Shown here: positions 9,002-17,744 of the stretch, one piece after another
Layout: each line of letters starts with the position of its first letter
Position numbering within the stretch: position 1 is the stretch's first letter
Translations under genes and position numbers: made by a program
Notes under the pieces: model-generated
Told to the model about the DNA's origin: nothing
Seen by the model: the letters and a program-made list of their open reading frames with translations, nothing else
The model's database searches: none
Assembly: GCA_947501355.1 (NCBI GenBank)
Contig: CANMVA010000001.1
Span: forward strand, 2,503,492-2,567,491
Length of the DNA stretch: 64,000 bases
Origin: an uncultured Paracoccaceae bacterium
GTDB taxonomy: Bacteria > Pseudomonadota > Alphaproteobacteria > Rhodobacterales > Rhodobacteraceae
Reading direction: 5' to 3'

Positions 9002-10791
9002 TCCTGAACCTCCTTGCGGGCAAAGGCCCGGAAGACGATGCCTTCGTCGGGCAGACCCCATTTGTAAAACTCGATGAAATTAAGCCGCAGCCCGTGCACC
9101 ACGCCGCTCATCATCGCGAGCGCGAAACTCAGCACATGACCGATGACAAAGATCAGTAGCCCGCCCAGAACGGCAAGGCCGGAGCCAGACACCATCACAT
9201 CCGCCGCCAGATCGTTGAAGGTGATAGCCAGCGAGGCCGAGGCGAGGCCAAGCGCGAACAGGCGCATATAGGAGAGCACATCTCCAAACATGCCCATCAA
9301 GCCTGCCGCTCCCTTGAGACCGTCAAAGCCGCGCCACAGCCAGTCTTTGGGCTGTCGAACCGGCCGGTCGCTCGCATAGGCCACGACCAGGAGCAGGCCC
9401 GCGCCCATCAATACGCCACCCACCTCGCGGAATAGTCCTTCCAGAGCGCTGACCCAAAGCACCATCCCGCCCGCCAACAACGCGATCCAACCAAGATTGG
9501 CGTAGCGGCTGCGCGTGGTCTTGGCCTGAAACGCCATCGCGTTGGCAAAGCAGATGTGCAAAACGCCGATCAGGATCGACAGGGTCATCATCGCGTCGAA
9601 GTCATTGAGATCTAGGAACGCAAGGCGGTCCAGCAGACCTCGTTCCGGCGGTGCAAAACCGAAATAGCTGCCCACGATGATGCCAAACGCCACAGACGCC
9701 CCGGCCAGATACAGACCCATCCGCCGCCACGCCCGCATATGCGCGCTGACGCCCAAGCGCCGCCAAAAGATCATAGCGAGCAGGCCTACCACGATGCCAT
9801 AGCCTGCATCCGCCACGATCATCGCAAAAAACAGGGCAAAGGACAGCATCAGCATCCGCGTCGGATCCCAAGCGCGGTAATGAGGAGGTTGGTAAAAGGT
9901 CGCCAGATCGACGCCCGCCCCCGCATCGTCGGGTTGCTCTAGCAAGGTCGGCGGCGTCTCTTCGGGCGCTGGCGCTTCGATCAACAAGGCCAGCCCCAGA
10001 TCGGTGCAGGCTTCCTCAATCTCCGGCAACCGTGCCTCTGGCACCCATCCCTGCATCGCAAAGAGGTCCGGATCGCGCAAGATCTGGCTATTGGCAAAGG
10101 CCCGTTCGGCCACCGTTTCGGCCTCTGACAGCTTGCCCCGTAACAAGGTCAGATAGCGGGTCAAAGCCATCCGCTCGCCCAGCAAAGTCTCAATCTCGAT
10201 CTCGGCGGTTTCCAGATCTGCTTCAAGCACACGGCCGGGTTTCGCCCCCAGATGCACCCGCGGTATAGGCAGCAGGTCACTCGGCGGCTCATCCGGGCTT
10301 ATCACCGCCACATAGACGTAGCGCGCATCCTGCCCGACAATCTGCCAGGGCAGGTCCACCGACTGCAGCGCTGCACGGTGCTTCACAGGCAACTGCCAGA
10401 ACCACAGGCGCTGACCCGCCAGGCTCTCAAGCGGTGGGAACTCGAAATCCCCCCACGGCTGCATATGCTGCAACCGATTGGCCAGCGCATCACGACGGTC
10501 CCGCGCGGCGCGCAACCTGTCCTTAAGCGCCAGCACATCCGCGACAAAGCTTTGCACATTGAATTCAGGATCACTGCGTACCTGTCGACGACGCCCCGGC
10601 ACAACAGCCAGAAATCGCAGCGCCTTATAGGCTTCTTCCGCCGCCCGGCTCACCCGCTTTTCCACACAGGCTTCGGCCGGGACCAGCGGCAGGATATGCA
10701 TCACACCCATATCCTGAAGACGGCTGAGGACGGCGGCGTGCGCATCCACAGGCCCTACAAGGCTCAGCTTTTTCAAGGGCGCGATGCTCAT
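8998..10791 (-). CDS. ntpI: V/A-type ATPase membrane stator subunit I
   Basis: A 597-residue protein with a soluble helical N-terminal half (about 1-300, coiled-coil-like) and a C-terminal half with seven to eight membrane helices, the architecture of subunit I/a. This subunit forms the ion half-channels next to the K ring. Its start overlaps the subunit D stop by four bases (ATGA) and its end overlaps subunit K in the same way. Confidence 0.93.
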   Translation of the reverse strand: MSIAPLKKLSLVGPVDAHAAVLSRLQDMGVMHILPLVPAEACVEKRVSRAAEEAYKALRFLAVVPGRRRQVRSDPEFNVQSFVADVLALKDRLRAARDRRDALANRLQHMQPWGDFEFPPLESLAGQRLWFWQLPVKHRAALQSVDLPWQIVGQDARYVYVAVISPDEPPSDLLPIPRVHLGAKPGRVLEADLETAEIEIETLLGERMALTRYLTLLRGKLSEAETVAERAFANSQILRDPDLFAMQGWVPEARLPEIEEACTDLGLALLIEAPAPEETPPTLLEQPDDAGAGVDLATFYQPPHYRAWDPTRMLMLSFALFFAMIVADAGYGIVVGLLAMIFWRRLGVSAHMRAWRRMGLYLAGASVAFGIIVGSYFGFAPPERGLLDRLAFLDLNDFDAMMTLSILIGVLHICFANAMAFQAKTTRSRYANLGWIALLAGGMVLWVSALEGLFREVGGVLMGAGLLLVVAYASDRPVRQPKDWLWRGFDGLKGAAGLMGMFGDVLSYMRLFALGLASASLAITFNDLAADVMVSGSGLAVLGGLLIFVIGHVLSFALAMMSGVVHGLRLNFIEFYKWGLPDEGIVFRAFARKEVQE

Positions 10792-11384
10792 GCCGCACCC
10801 CGCTTGCGCTTGGCGATCTTCGAGCGGATCACCGCGCTGGTTTGCTCGTCACTCAGGTAGATGCGGATTTTTTTGATGTTGGCGCGGGCTTTCGGGATCA
10901 GCACCTTGTCAAACAGGTTCAGCCGCTGGGTTACAATCTGGACAGCCCGGTCCAGCAGTTCAACCCGCTGGCGTGCCACGTGCACGCGCAACTGAGCGGT
11001 CAGCATATCGTGCAACAGGTGCGTCACATGATCGACCCAATGGGGCAGCACCATGGGAGAGTAAGGGCGTATCGTGACCTCGATCCGGTCGAGCACGGGA
11101 AGACGCGTGCCCACTACATTCTCCTCGTCCAGATGATAGTCGGTCAGCTCCACCAACCCGCTCAGATCAATGTCGCGATTGCTCAACATCGGCACATCGC
11201 GACCGACCTCCGCCGCCCGCCGGTCGACCTCCTCCTGCAAAGCGGCGACCTCGGCCACAGCCTTGGCCCGTTCCGCCATCAGCTGCTGACGCTTCAGGTC
11301 CAGCGACGGCAAGAACCGCTCATAGCTGCGCAACTGCGCCGCCTCGCGGGCGAGTGAGGACTTATTCAGCTGCAAGCGTGCCAT
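10788..11384 (-). CDS. ntpD: V/A-type ATPase central-stalk subunit D
   Basis: A 198-residue, strongly helical, arginine- and leucine-rich protein of normal subunit D length. Subunit D is the rotating axle inside the A3B3 head. The start overlaps the end of subunit B by 23 bases. Its usual partner subunit F (about 100 residues) has no gene in this operon. Confidence 0.92.
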   Translation of the reverse strand: MARLQLNKSSLAREAAQLRSYERFLPSLDLKRQQLMAERAKAVAEVAALQEEVDRRAAEVGRDVPMLSNRDIDLSGLVELTDYHLDEENVVGTRLPVLDRIEVTIRPYSPMVLPHWVDHVTHLLHDMLTAQLRVHVARQRVELLDRAVQIVTQRLNLFDKVLIPKARANIKKIRIYLSDEQTSAVIRSKIAKRKRGAA

Positions 11385-12723
11385 CAGCCACCTTGGGAAA
11401 GAACTTGTCGATCAGGGTTTGCTTCATCAGCAACTGTTCTGCGGTGAAGCATTCCGCCAGCGTCTGCCAACACAGGTCCAGCGCCTCTTCCAGCGGCATG
11501 GAGACATTGATGTCCATGAACCGGGTGCTGAACAGGTCGCCAAACTTCAACACCTGATAGTCATACTCCGACAACTCGAACGCCATCGCCTGCTTCTGGG
11601 CCGCATCGCGCGCCTCCGAGTAGAAGCGGATCATCGTGTTCATGATCTGGCTGTGATCTTCGCGCGTGGTCTTGCCCACAACATTCTGCTTGAGGCGCGA
11701 CAAGCTGCCGAACGGATCAATCACGCCGGAATGCAGGTAAAACTGCCCCTCGGTGATATAGCCGGTGTTGTCCGGCACCGGATGGGTCACATCGTTGCCG
11801 GGCATGGTGGTGACAGCCAGAATTGTGACGGATCCACCCTTGGCATAGTCGCACGCCTTCTCGTAACGCAGCGCCAACTCGCTATAGAGATCACCCATAT
11901 AGCCACGCTGCGAAGGCACCCGTCCCTCGGTGATGCCAACCTCTTTCATCGCGTCGGCATAGGCGGTCATGTCGGTCAGCAGGACCAGCACACGCTTGCC
12001 CTCCTCCACCGCGAACTTCTCGGCCACAGCCAGTGCCATGTCCGGCACCAAAAGGCGCTCCACCAGCGGGTCAGACGCCTGATTGACGAACATGACCGTG
12101 CGCGAGAACACCCCCACATCCTCGAATGATTGCCGGAAGGTATGGAAATCATCAAAGATCAGGCCCATGCCGCCAAAGACGACGATATCCGCGTCAGCCT
12201 GAATGCCGATGCGCGCCAAGAACGGATTGTAGGGCTCCCCCGACACCGAAAAGATCGGGATCTTCTGGCTCTCGACCAGAGTGTTGAATACGTCGATCAT
12301 CGGCACATCGGTGCGGATCATCCGTTTTGGCACGATGCGCTCCGTTGGGTTCACTGACGGCCCGCCAATGTCGTATCGCGGCTCACTGCTCAGGTCCGGA
12401 CCGCCATCCACCGGCGTGGCGGCCCCGTCAAAGACGCGGCCCAGGATGTTGCCGGAATAGGGTGCTTGCATCGGATGGCCCAGAAACGTGGCCGTTGTCC
12501 CGGTTGAAATACCCTTGGTTCCGGAAAAGACTTGCAACGAGACAATATCGCGCTCAATCCGAATGACCTGCGCCAGCGATGTCGCGCCATCCACGCCCTT
12601 TACAACGGCCAGATCGCCATAGCGCACGACACTGTCCGCCTCGGGCTTCTCCGGCACATGGACCTTGAGCGTATCGCCCACGATTTCGAGGACCTGCGAA
12701 TAGCGGATCAGTTCACGCACCAT
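11362..12723 (-). CDS. ntpB: V/A-type ATPase regulatory subunit B
   Basis: 453 residues, normal for the non-catalytic B subunit. As expected it lacks a Walker A loop; the segment PIFSVSGEPYN stands where the catalytic subunit would bind ATP phosphate. The conserved TDMTAYADA segment is present. It is the first gene of the operon, with a GAGGG ribosome binding site just before its ATG. The promoter must lie between here and the decayed carbamate kinase or upstream of it. Confidence 0.95.
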   Translation of the reverse strand: MVRELIRYSQVLEIVGDTLKVHVPEKPEADSVVRYGDLAVVKGVDGATSLAQVIRIERDIVSLQVFSGTKGISTGTTATFLGHPMQAPYSGNILGRVFDGAATPVDGGPDLSSEPRYDIGGPSVNPTERIVPKRMIRTDVPMIDVFNTLVESQKIPIFSVSGEPYNPFLARIGIQADADIVVFGGMGLIFDDFHTFRQSFEDVGVFSRTVMFVNQASDPLVERLLVPDMALAVAEKFAVEEGKRVLVLLTDMTAYADAMKEVGITEGRVPSQRGYMGDLYSELALRYEKACDYAKGGSVTILAVTTMPGNDVTHPVPDNTGYITEGQFYLHSGVIDPFGSLSRLKQNVVGKTTREDHSQIMNTMIRFYSEARDAAQKQAMAFELSEYDYQVLKFGDLFSTRFMDINVSMPLEEALDLCWQTLAECFTAEQLLMKQTLIDKFFPKVADGTLAAE

Positions 12724-12776
12724 GTCGCGCCCTCCATCTCTTTGATGTGTGCCGAGCAGATGACATGCCGCGAACC

Positions 12777-13488
12777 CTACTCATGGAATGTGACACCTAT
12801 GGCATCGGTTGAAGTCGATGTGCCCTTGGACCCGGCCACCACGGGGTCCAGATCGGCGAGCTTCCCGATGGCCACTGTCTTGTCAGTCAGCTGTGCGAGC
12901 TGGCCGCCAACGGCGATCGTCGGCCCCATCGATGCAGCGGCAAAGCTCTGCTTTTCCAGCGCCTCAGGTGATGCCCGCTTGATCACGGGCTGGTTGGGTG
13001 TGCTCAGGTCCAGAAACACAGCTTCAGTGTCCGCAGAAACAAGGAACGGGTCCGCACCGATCTTGCGCGCCAGCACGTCCCAGGCGAAGCCCCTGTCGGT
13101 CACCACCTCGACGCCCTCTTCCGGACCCATCCCAATGGTGGAGCCCGATGCCGGTCTTGCCCATGGGCAACCCATCGGCGTCATGACCAAAGAATTCGGA
13201 TGGATCGTACCGGATTTGCCCACGGCGCGACCCATCTAAGTTGTTGGTGGTGTTGCCAATCGCAGGGCGGCTTAGTGCGTCAAACCAATGATGGCACAAC
13301 AGGTTCGGGTTGGGATCGGCGGCAAAGGATGAGAGCGCCTTGCCATCATCGACCAAAGTCATGACAGGGTTCAGTTGACCAGAAATCGTCGAGGTCGCGC
13401 CAGACTCTAACAAATACCCCAAGTCCGTAAATACGGGGCTTGCCAATACCGTCAATCCGGCCGCGGTTTGGATAGGGACCGTTTTCAT
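12777..13488 (-). pseudogene. Decayed carbamate kinase
   Basis: Two minus-strand frames together cover a carbamate-kinase-like protein. The downstream frame (from about 13140 to 12777) keeps GVEVVTDRGFAWDVLA, then a VSADTEAVFLD segment and the FAAASMGP motif typical of the C-terminal half of the family. The upstream frame (13488 to about 13130) has a GYLLESG stretch that may match the middle of the enzyme but is poorly conserved. The N-terminal nucleotide loop (LGGNAL) is missing and the frames do not join, so no functional kinase can be made. It lies upstream of the V-ATPase operon on the same strand and may once have been its first gene. Confidence 0.6.
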
Positions 13489-13702
13489 TTGAACGCTCGT
13501 GTTTGTCCGCTGCGCGCCCTGGTTTCACCCGGTCCACGCGGGCAAAACAAAAGCATTGCCCGCAGGGCACCATTGCCAAAAAGAATTGAAAGGGGACGCA
13601 CAAAAAAACACTCTTGCCCAAAGATATAGAGACCAAGCATGTACGAAATGGCATCTTCGGACAGATGCTTGATAATTCCGGCCAAGTACATAACTGCCGG
13701 AT

Positions 13703-14737
13703 ATGAGAAAGCTGTCCAAAATGCGTTCTGCGACAGGCATCCGGGCGGTGTGTGACGTTGCGCATGACATGGGCATTGATCCAGAAGAGGTGTTGGAAAA
13801 CACCGGATTGCTGCGCCAGGACCTTGTCGGCACAAATAGCAAAGTCACTTGGCTGCAAGAAATTCAGACAATCAGGAACATCGTTCGCCTCGCCCCGCAC
13901 GACATCGGACTGGGTTCCAGAGCAGGCCGCAAGATGCACCCCTTCACACACGGGGTCTATGGGTTCGTCCTGCTGACCGCACCCACTTTGCGGGTCTCGG
14001 CCCAGCTCTCTCTCGACTACATGCAACTCTCTACTGGCCTGACCACCTACACGGTGGAAGACAGCGGTGATCGGATGCTTATCAAACTGGACATGACCGA
14101 ACTGCCCCCCGAGGCCCACACTTTCGCGATCGAGGCCCAGTCAGTGATCACCATGGAATTCATACGCGAAATGTTGGAGGCGCCCGACTTCAACGACATG
14201 GTGGTGGAAACGCCCCATACCGATGCGCACTATGTTCAGGATATGGCCAGCGCAATCGGCGTGACGGTCAAAGGGTCAAGCCCCGGCTTTGCCCTGTCTT
14301 TTTCCTCCGCCCAGCTAGACCAACCTTTGCCAAAATCAGACCCCGCCACATTCCAGTATTGTGTCGAGCAATGTCAGATCCTGTTGGAACAGCAGGACGC
14401 GCAACCCGACCTCTGGTCGCAAAAGGTCAGACAGACGATCCTCGACAATATCGAAGACGACCTGAATATCCAAACGGTCGCCGCAATGCTTGCCACAACC
14501 GAACGCACCTTGCGTCGACGGTTGTCCGAGGAAAAGACGAGCTTTCGCGAGCTGTATCTCGACGCAAGATTGTCACGGGCCCATCACCTCCTTGAGATTT
14601 CCGGTCTGCACGTGGACAGGGTGTCATGGCTTGTGGGCTATGCTGAACCTGCCAGTTTCGTGCGGGCCTTCACCAAAAGATTTGGTAGATCGCCGGGTCA
14701 GGTGCGACCACACAAAACGCCTGTCGGTACGAGCTGA
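13703..14737 (+). CDS. AraC-family transcriptional regulator (OruR/ArgR type)
   Basis: A 344-residue regulator. Residues about 20-200 match the arabinose-binding-like sensor domain found in OruR-type regulators, and the C-terminal 100 residues form the double helix-turn-helix of AraC proteins (VAAMLATTERTLRRRL, then SRAHHLL and a VGYAEPASFVRAF segment). It is transcribed away from the V-ATPase operon and towards phaC. The position suggests control of the PHA-synthase/FabI/phosphate acyltransferase genes, but no operator was recognised, so the target is inference. Confidence 0.9.
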   Translation: MRKLSKMRSATGIRAVCDVAHDMGIDPEEVLENTGLLRQDLVGTNSKVTWLQEIQTIRNIVRLAPHDIGLGSRAGRKMHPFTHGVYGFVLLTAPTLRVSAQLSLDYMQLSTGLTTYTVEDSGDRMLIKLDMTELPPEAHTFAIEAQSVITMEFIREMLEAPDFNDMVVETPHTDAHYVQDMASAIGVTVKGSSPGFALSFSSAQLDQPLPKSDPATFQYCVEQCQILLEQQDAQPDLWSQKVRQTILDNIEDDLNIQTVAAMLATTERTLRRRLSEEKTSFRELYLDARLSRAHHLLEISGLHVDRVSWLVGYAEPASFVRAFTKRFGRSPGQVRPHKTPVGTS

Positions 14738-15251
14738 GCGGGTCCTGACGATCAATTGCAAATAAGTCCGCCTGTCAAAGGGTTTGGAACGCCGCCTCTA
14801 CGAACCGGCCCGCAAGCCCGAACGGTAGTTCGGCATCAAGCGACCAGCAAAGAAACGCGATCCATGGACATGGAAAGGAACCTTTAGTTCCGCATCAACA
14901 AGAGCTGTGAGGCGAGCGCCATCGCCGACGACCACGTCGAGATCGCGGACCCCTCCTCCATCTGCATCCCGCTCAGCCCGTGGGCAAGCATGCGCTTGTC
15001 CGGTTCCAGCCAAAACCTGACAACATAAGTCGTCCCTGAAGTCCGGATAGCGCCATGATACAGGCCAATTCAAGGCCTTGCCGCCCGCAGAAATACGACA
15101 AAAACCCCATACGTTTCCCGCCCTGCTGAACACCAAACAGGCAGATAAACCTGCCGGTATATTCGCTTTTTTAAGTTCGGCAGTCGCACGCTTGTAATGT
15201 GAATCAACCATTCTTACCTGCGAGCAGGAGCGACAGCGGAAGGTGCGCAAG
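14738..15251. other. Intergenic region upstream of phaC
   Basis: About 510 bases without a supported gene. Weak open frames exist on the minus strand (ending near 14798) but they are largely an extension of a shadow of phaC and show no recognisable domain. The region should contain the phaC promoter; I could not pick out a convincing one. Confidence 0.45.
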
Positions 15252-16967
15252 ATGAAAGACACCCACAGCAAACCATCCGAACGGTCCCCTGACCATACAT
15301 TCCGCAAACTCATTGCGACAATGACACATGGCACCTCCCCCGTTTCTACAATTAACATGTGGAACGACTGGGCTCTGCACCTAGCGACGTCGCCCGACAA
15401 GCAACTCGCCCTGGCCCGCAAAGCGCAGGGAAACTTGACGAGCTTGCTCCACTTCATGGCAAATGGCTGCCCGGCAGAGCAGGAGAATTGGCCCGCCCAG
15501 CCCAAAAAAGGCGACCGCCGGTTTACTGATCCCGGCTGGACCAAACCATCTTTCGCCGCCTGGGCACAGGCCTTCTTACTGACAGAAGACTTCTTTGATA
15601 CGGCCACATCGGACGTCCCCGGCCTGAACCCTGCAAATGACGCGGCCATGACCTTCATGATGCGTCAAATGCTGGACGCAATGTCACCTAGTAACTTTCT
15701 TGCCACCAATCCCGAAGCCATCGCGCGAACCACGGAAACAGGCGGACAGAACCTCATCAAGGGCGCAGCTCACGCCTTTGCCGATATGCAGAAAGAGCTC
15801 AAAGGCACCCGGAAACAACCCACAAGAGTGGTTGGACAGGACGTTGCCGTGACCGAAGGAAAAGTCGTCTTTAGAAATCACCTGATGGAGCTGATCCAAT
15901 ACGCCCCGCGCACCGACACGGTACATCCGGAACCGGTCCTTATGGTGCCTGCCTGGATCATGAAATACTATATTCTCGACCTCGGCCCGGACAATTCGAT
16001 GATCCGCTACCTGACGGATCAGGGGTTCACTGTATTCACGATCTCATGGCGCAATCCGGGTGCCGAAGACGCCAACCTTGGCATGCTCGACTACCTGCAT
16101 CAGGGGCCCATCGCTGCACTTGACTACATCGTTGATGCAACCGGTGCGCAAAAGGTGCACGGCACCGGCTACTGCCTTGGTGGCACACTTCTGTCGATCG
16201 CTGCGGCCAGGATGGCTCGGGACGGAGACACCCGGCTCGCCAGCCTCACCCTGCTCGCGGCCCAGACCGATTTCAGCGAGGCTGGTGAACTGATGATGTT
16301 CATCAACGAAAGCAAGGTGTCCTTCCTAGAGGATGTCATGGCCGAACAAGGCTACCTCGAAGCCGACCAGATGATGAGCGCGTTCCAGATGCTGCGGTCC
16401 AACGATCTGATCTGGTCGAAGATGGTCCGCAAATACCTGCTGGGCGAAGGCGAAACACCGATGAATGACCTCATGTCGTGGAACGCCGACAGCACCCGGA
16501 TGCCTGCACGGATGCACGGAGAATACCTGCGCCAGATGTTTCTGAACAATGACCTCGCGGCGGGGCGTTATCACGTGGATGGACGTGCGATTTCGCTGCG
16601 TGACATCCGTGTCCCCATCTTCGGCGTCGGCACGGAAACCGATCACATCGCTCCGTGGAAATCGGTGTTCAAAATCCACGATCTCGGCCACGCAGACGTG
16701 ACGTTTGCCCTGACCAATGGCGGGCATAATGCTGGCGTCGTGTCCAAGCCGGGCCACCCTCGCCGTCACTTCCGCCTGCACACCATTCGCGATGATGAAA
16801 ATACTCTGAGCCCCGATGATTGGCTCGAGGTGGCAGCGCTAAATCAAGGCAGCTGGTGGCCCGCCTGGACCGCATGGTTGTCCGATCGGTCTGGCAAAAT
16901 GGTCAAACCTCCGAAGTTCAAGAATGTGTTGGCGGACGCGCCAGGAACCTATGTCAAAATGGAGTAA
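15252..16967 (+). CDS. phaC: Class I poly(hydroxyalkanoate) synthase-like protein
   Basis: A 571-residue protein. The ATG at 15252 is preferred to the GTG at 15243 because GGAAGG precedes it at a suitable distance. The N-terminal PhaC domain is followed by an alpha/beta hydrolase core with the synthase box GYCLGG (nucleophile cysteine about 308), the acid in GTETDHIAP and the histidine in GGHNAG. The expected reaction is polymerisation of hydroxyacyl-CoA. It is followed after 3 bases by fabI and then a MaoC-phosphate acyltransferase fusion, not by phaA or phaB. This branch may therefore work on other acyl groups than a housekeeping PHB synthase; that is inference. Confidence 0.88.
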   Translation: MKDTHSKPSERSPDHTFRKLIATMTHGTSPVSTINMWNDWALHLATSPDKQLALARKAQGNLTSLLHFMANGCPAEQENWPAQPKKGDRRFTDPGWTKPSFAAWAQAFLLTEDFFDTATSDVPGLNPANDAAMTFMMRQMLDAMSPSNFLATNPEAIARTTETGGQNLIKGAAHAFADMQKELKGTRKQPTRVVGQDVAVTEGKVVFRNHLMELIQYAPRTDTVHPEPVLMVPAWIMKYYILDLGPDNSMIRYLTDQGFTVFTISWRNPGAEDANLGMLDYLHQGPIAALDYIVDATGAQKVHGTGYCLGGTLLSIAAARMARDGDTRLASLTLLAAQTDFSEAGELMMFINESKVSFLEDVMAEQGYLEADQMMSAFQMLRSNDLIWSKMVRKYLLGEGETPMNDLMSWNADSTRMPARMHGEYLRQMFLNNDLAAGRYHVDGRAISLRDIRVPIFGVGTETDHIAPWKSVFKIHDLGHADVTFALTNGGHNAGVVSKPGHPRRHFRLHTIRDDENTLSPDDWLEVAALNQGSWWPAWTAWLSDRSGKMVKPPKFKNVLADAPGTYVKME

Positions 16968-16970
16968 GAT

Positions 16971-17744
16971 ATGCTGCCCAAAACCGACTTTCTGGCCGGT
17001 AAGAAGGGACTTGTCATTGGTGTGGCCAACGCAGATTCAATCGCAGCAGGCTGTGCCCGTGCATTTCGCGCCTCACAGGCCGATCTGGCGCTGACGTATC
17101 AAACCGAAAAGTCTCGCAAATTTGTGGAGCCTGTCGCACAGGCGGTCGATGCAGAGATCTTCATGCCACTGGATGTCACGGATGATGACCAGATGGATGC
17201 TCTTTTTGACAGTATCCGCACCCGCTGGGGCCGGTTGGATTTCCTTGTCCATTCCATCGCCTTTTGCCCCCGCGACGACCTGCACGGGCGGGTCGTCGAT
17301 TGTTCAAAGGACGGCTTCGGGCTGGCGATGGACATTTCGGTACATTCGCTGATCCGACTGGCAAAGCAGGCCGAACCTCTGATGACCGACGGGGGAACGA
17401 TCCTGACAGTGTCTTATCACGGGTCGGAAAAGGTTGTGGACAACTATAACATCATGGGTCCGGTCAAGGCGGCACTCGAGGCGACAGCACGCTATCTGGC
17501 CGCCGAGCTGGGGTCGAAAAAAATCCGCGTGAACGCGATGTCACCTGGCCCGTTACAGACTCGTGCGGCCTCTGGCATCGACCATTTCGATGCCCTGATT
17601 GACGATGCCAAAGCCCGCGCCCCGCTCAACCATTTGACCACCGTCGAAGAGGTGGGCGCGATGGCGGCCTGTCTTGTCTCGGACTTCGCCCGGTCGGTCA
17701 CCGGCAACACTGCTTTCATCGACGGGGGACACCATGTCGTCTGA
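16971..17744 (+). CDS. fabI: Enoyl-[acyl-carrier-protein] reductase, FabI-like
   Basis: A 257-residue short-chain dehydrogenase of the FabI branch. The nucleotide loop is GLVIGVANADS, a typical FabI variant of the Rossmann glycine motif. SIAFCPR follows strand four, and the catalytic pair is in SYHG and YNIMGPVK (Y-x6-K). It reduces enoyl-thioesters with NADH. Placed between a PHA synthase and a MaoC/phosphate acyltransferase, it is probably a second copy devoted to this pathway and not the housekeeping enzyme. Its last 11 bases overlap the next gene. Confidence 0.9.
   Translation: MLPKTDFLAGKKGLVIGVANADSIAAGCARAFRASQADLALTYQTEKSRKFVEPVAQAVDAEIFMPLDVTDDDQMDALFDSIRTRWGRLDFLVHSIAFCPRDDLHGRVVDCSKDGFGLAMDISVHSLIRLAKQAEPLMTDGGTILTVSYHGSEKVVDNYNIMGPVKAALEATARYLAAELGSKKIRVNAMSPGPLQTRAASGIDHFDALIDDAKARAPLNHLTTVEEVGAMAACLVSDFARSVTGNTAFIDGGHHVV

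Noticed and set aside
14798-15658. 286-residue minus-strand ORF across the phaC start
   Set aside because: Over half lies antisense to phaC, and the rest has no domain or ribosome binding site.
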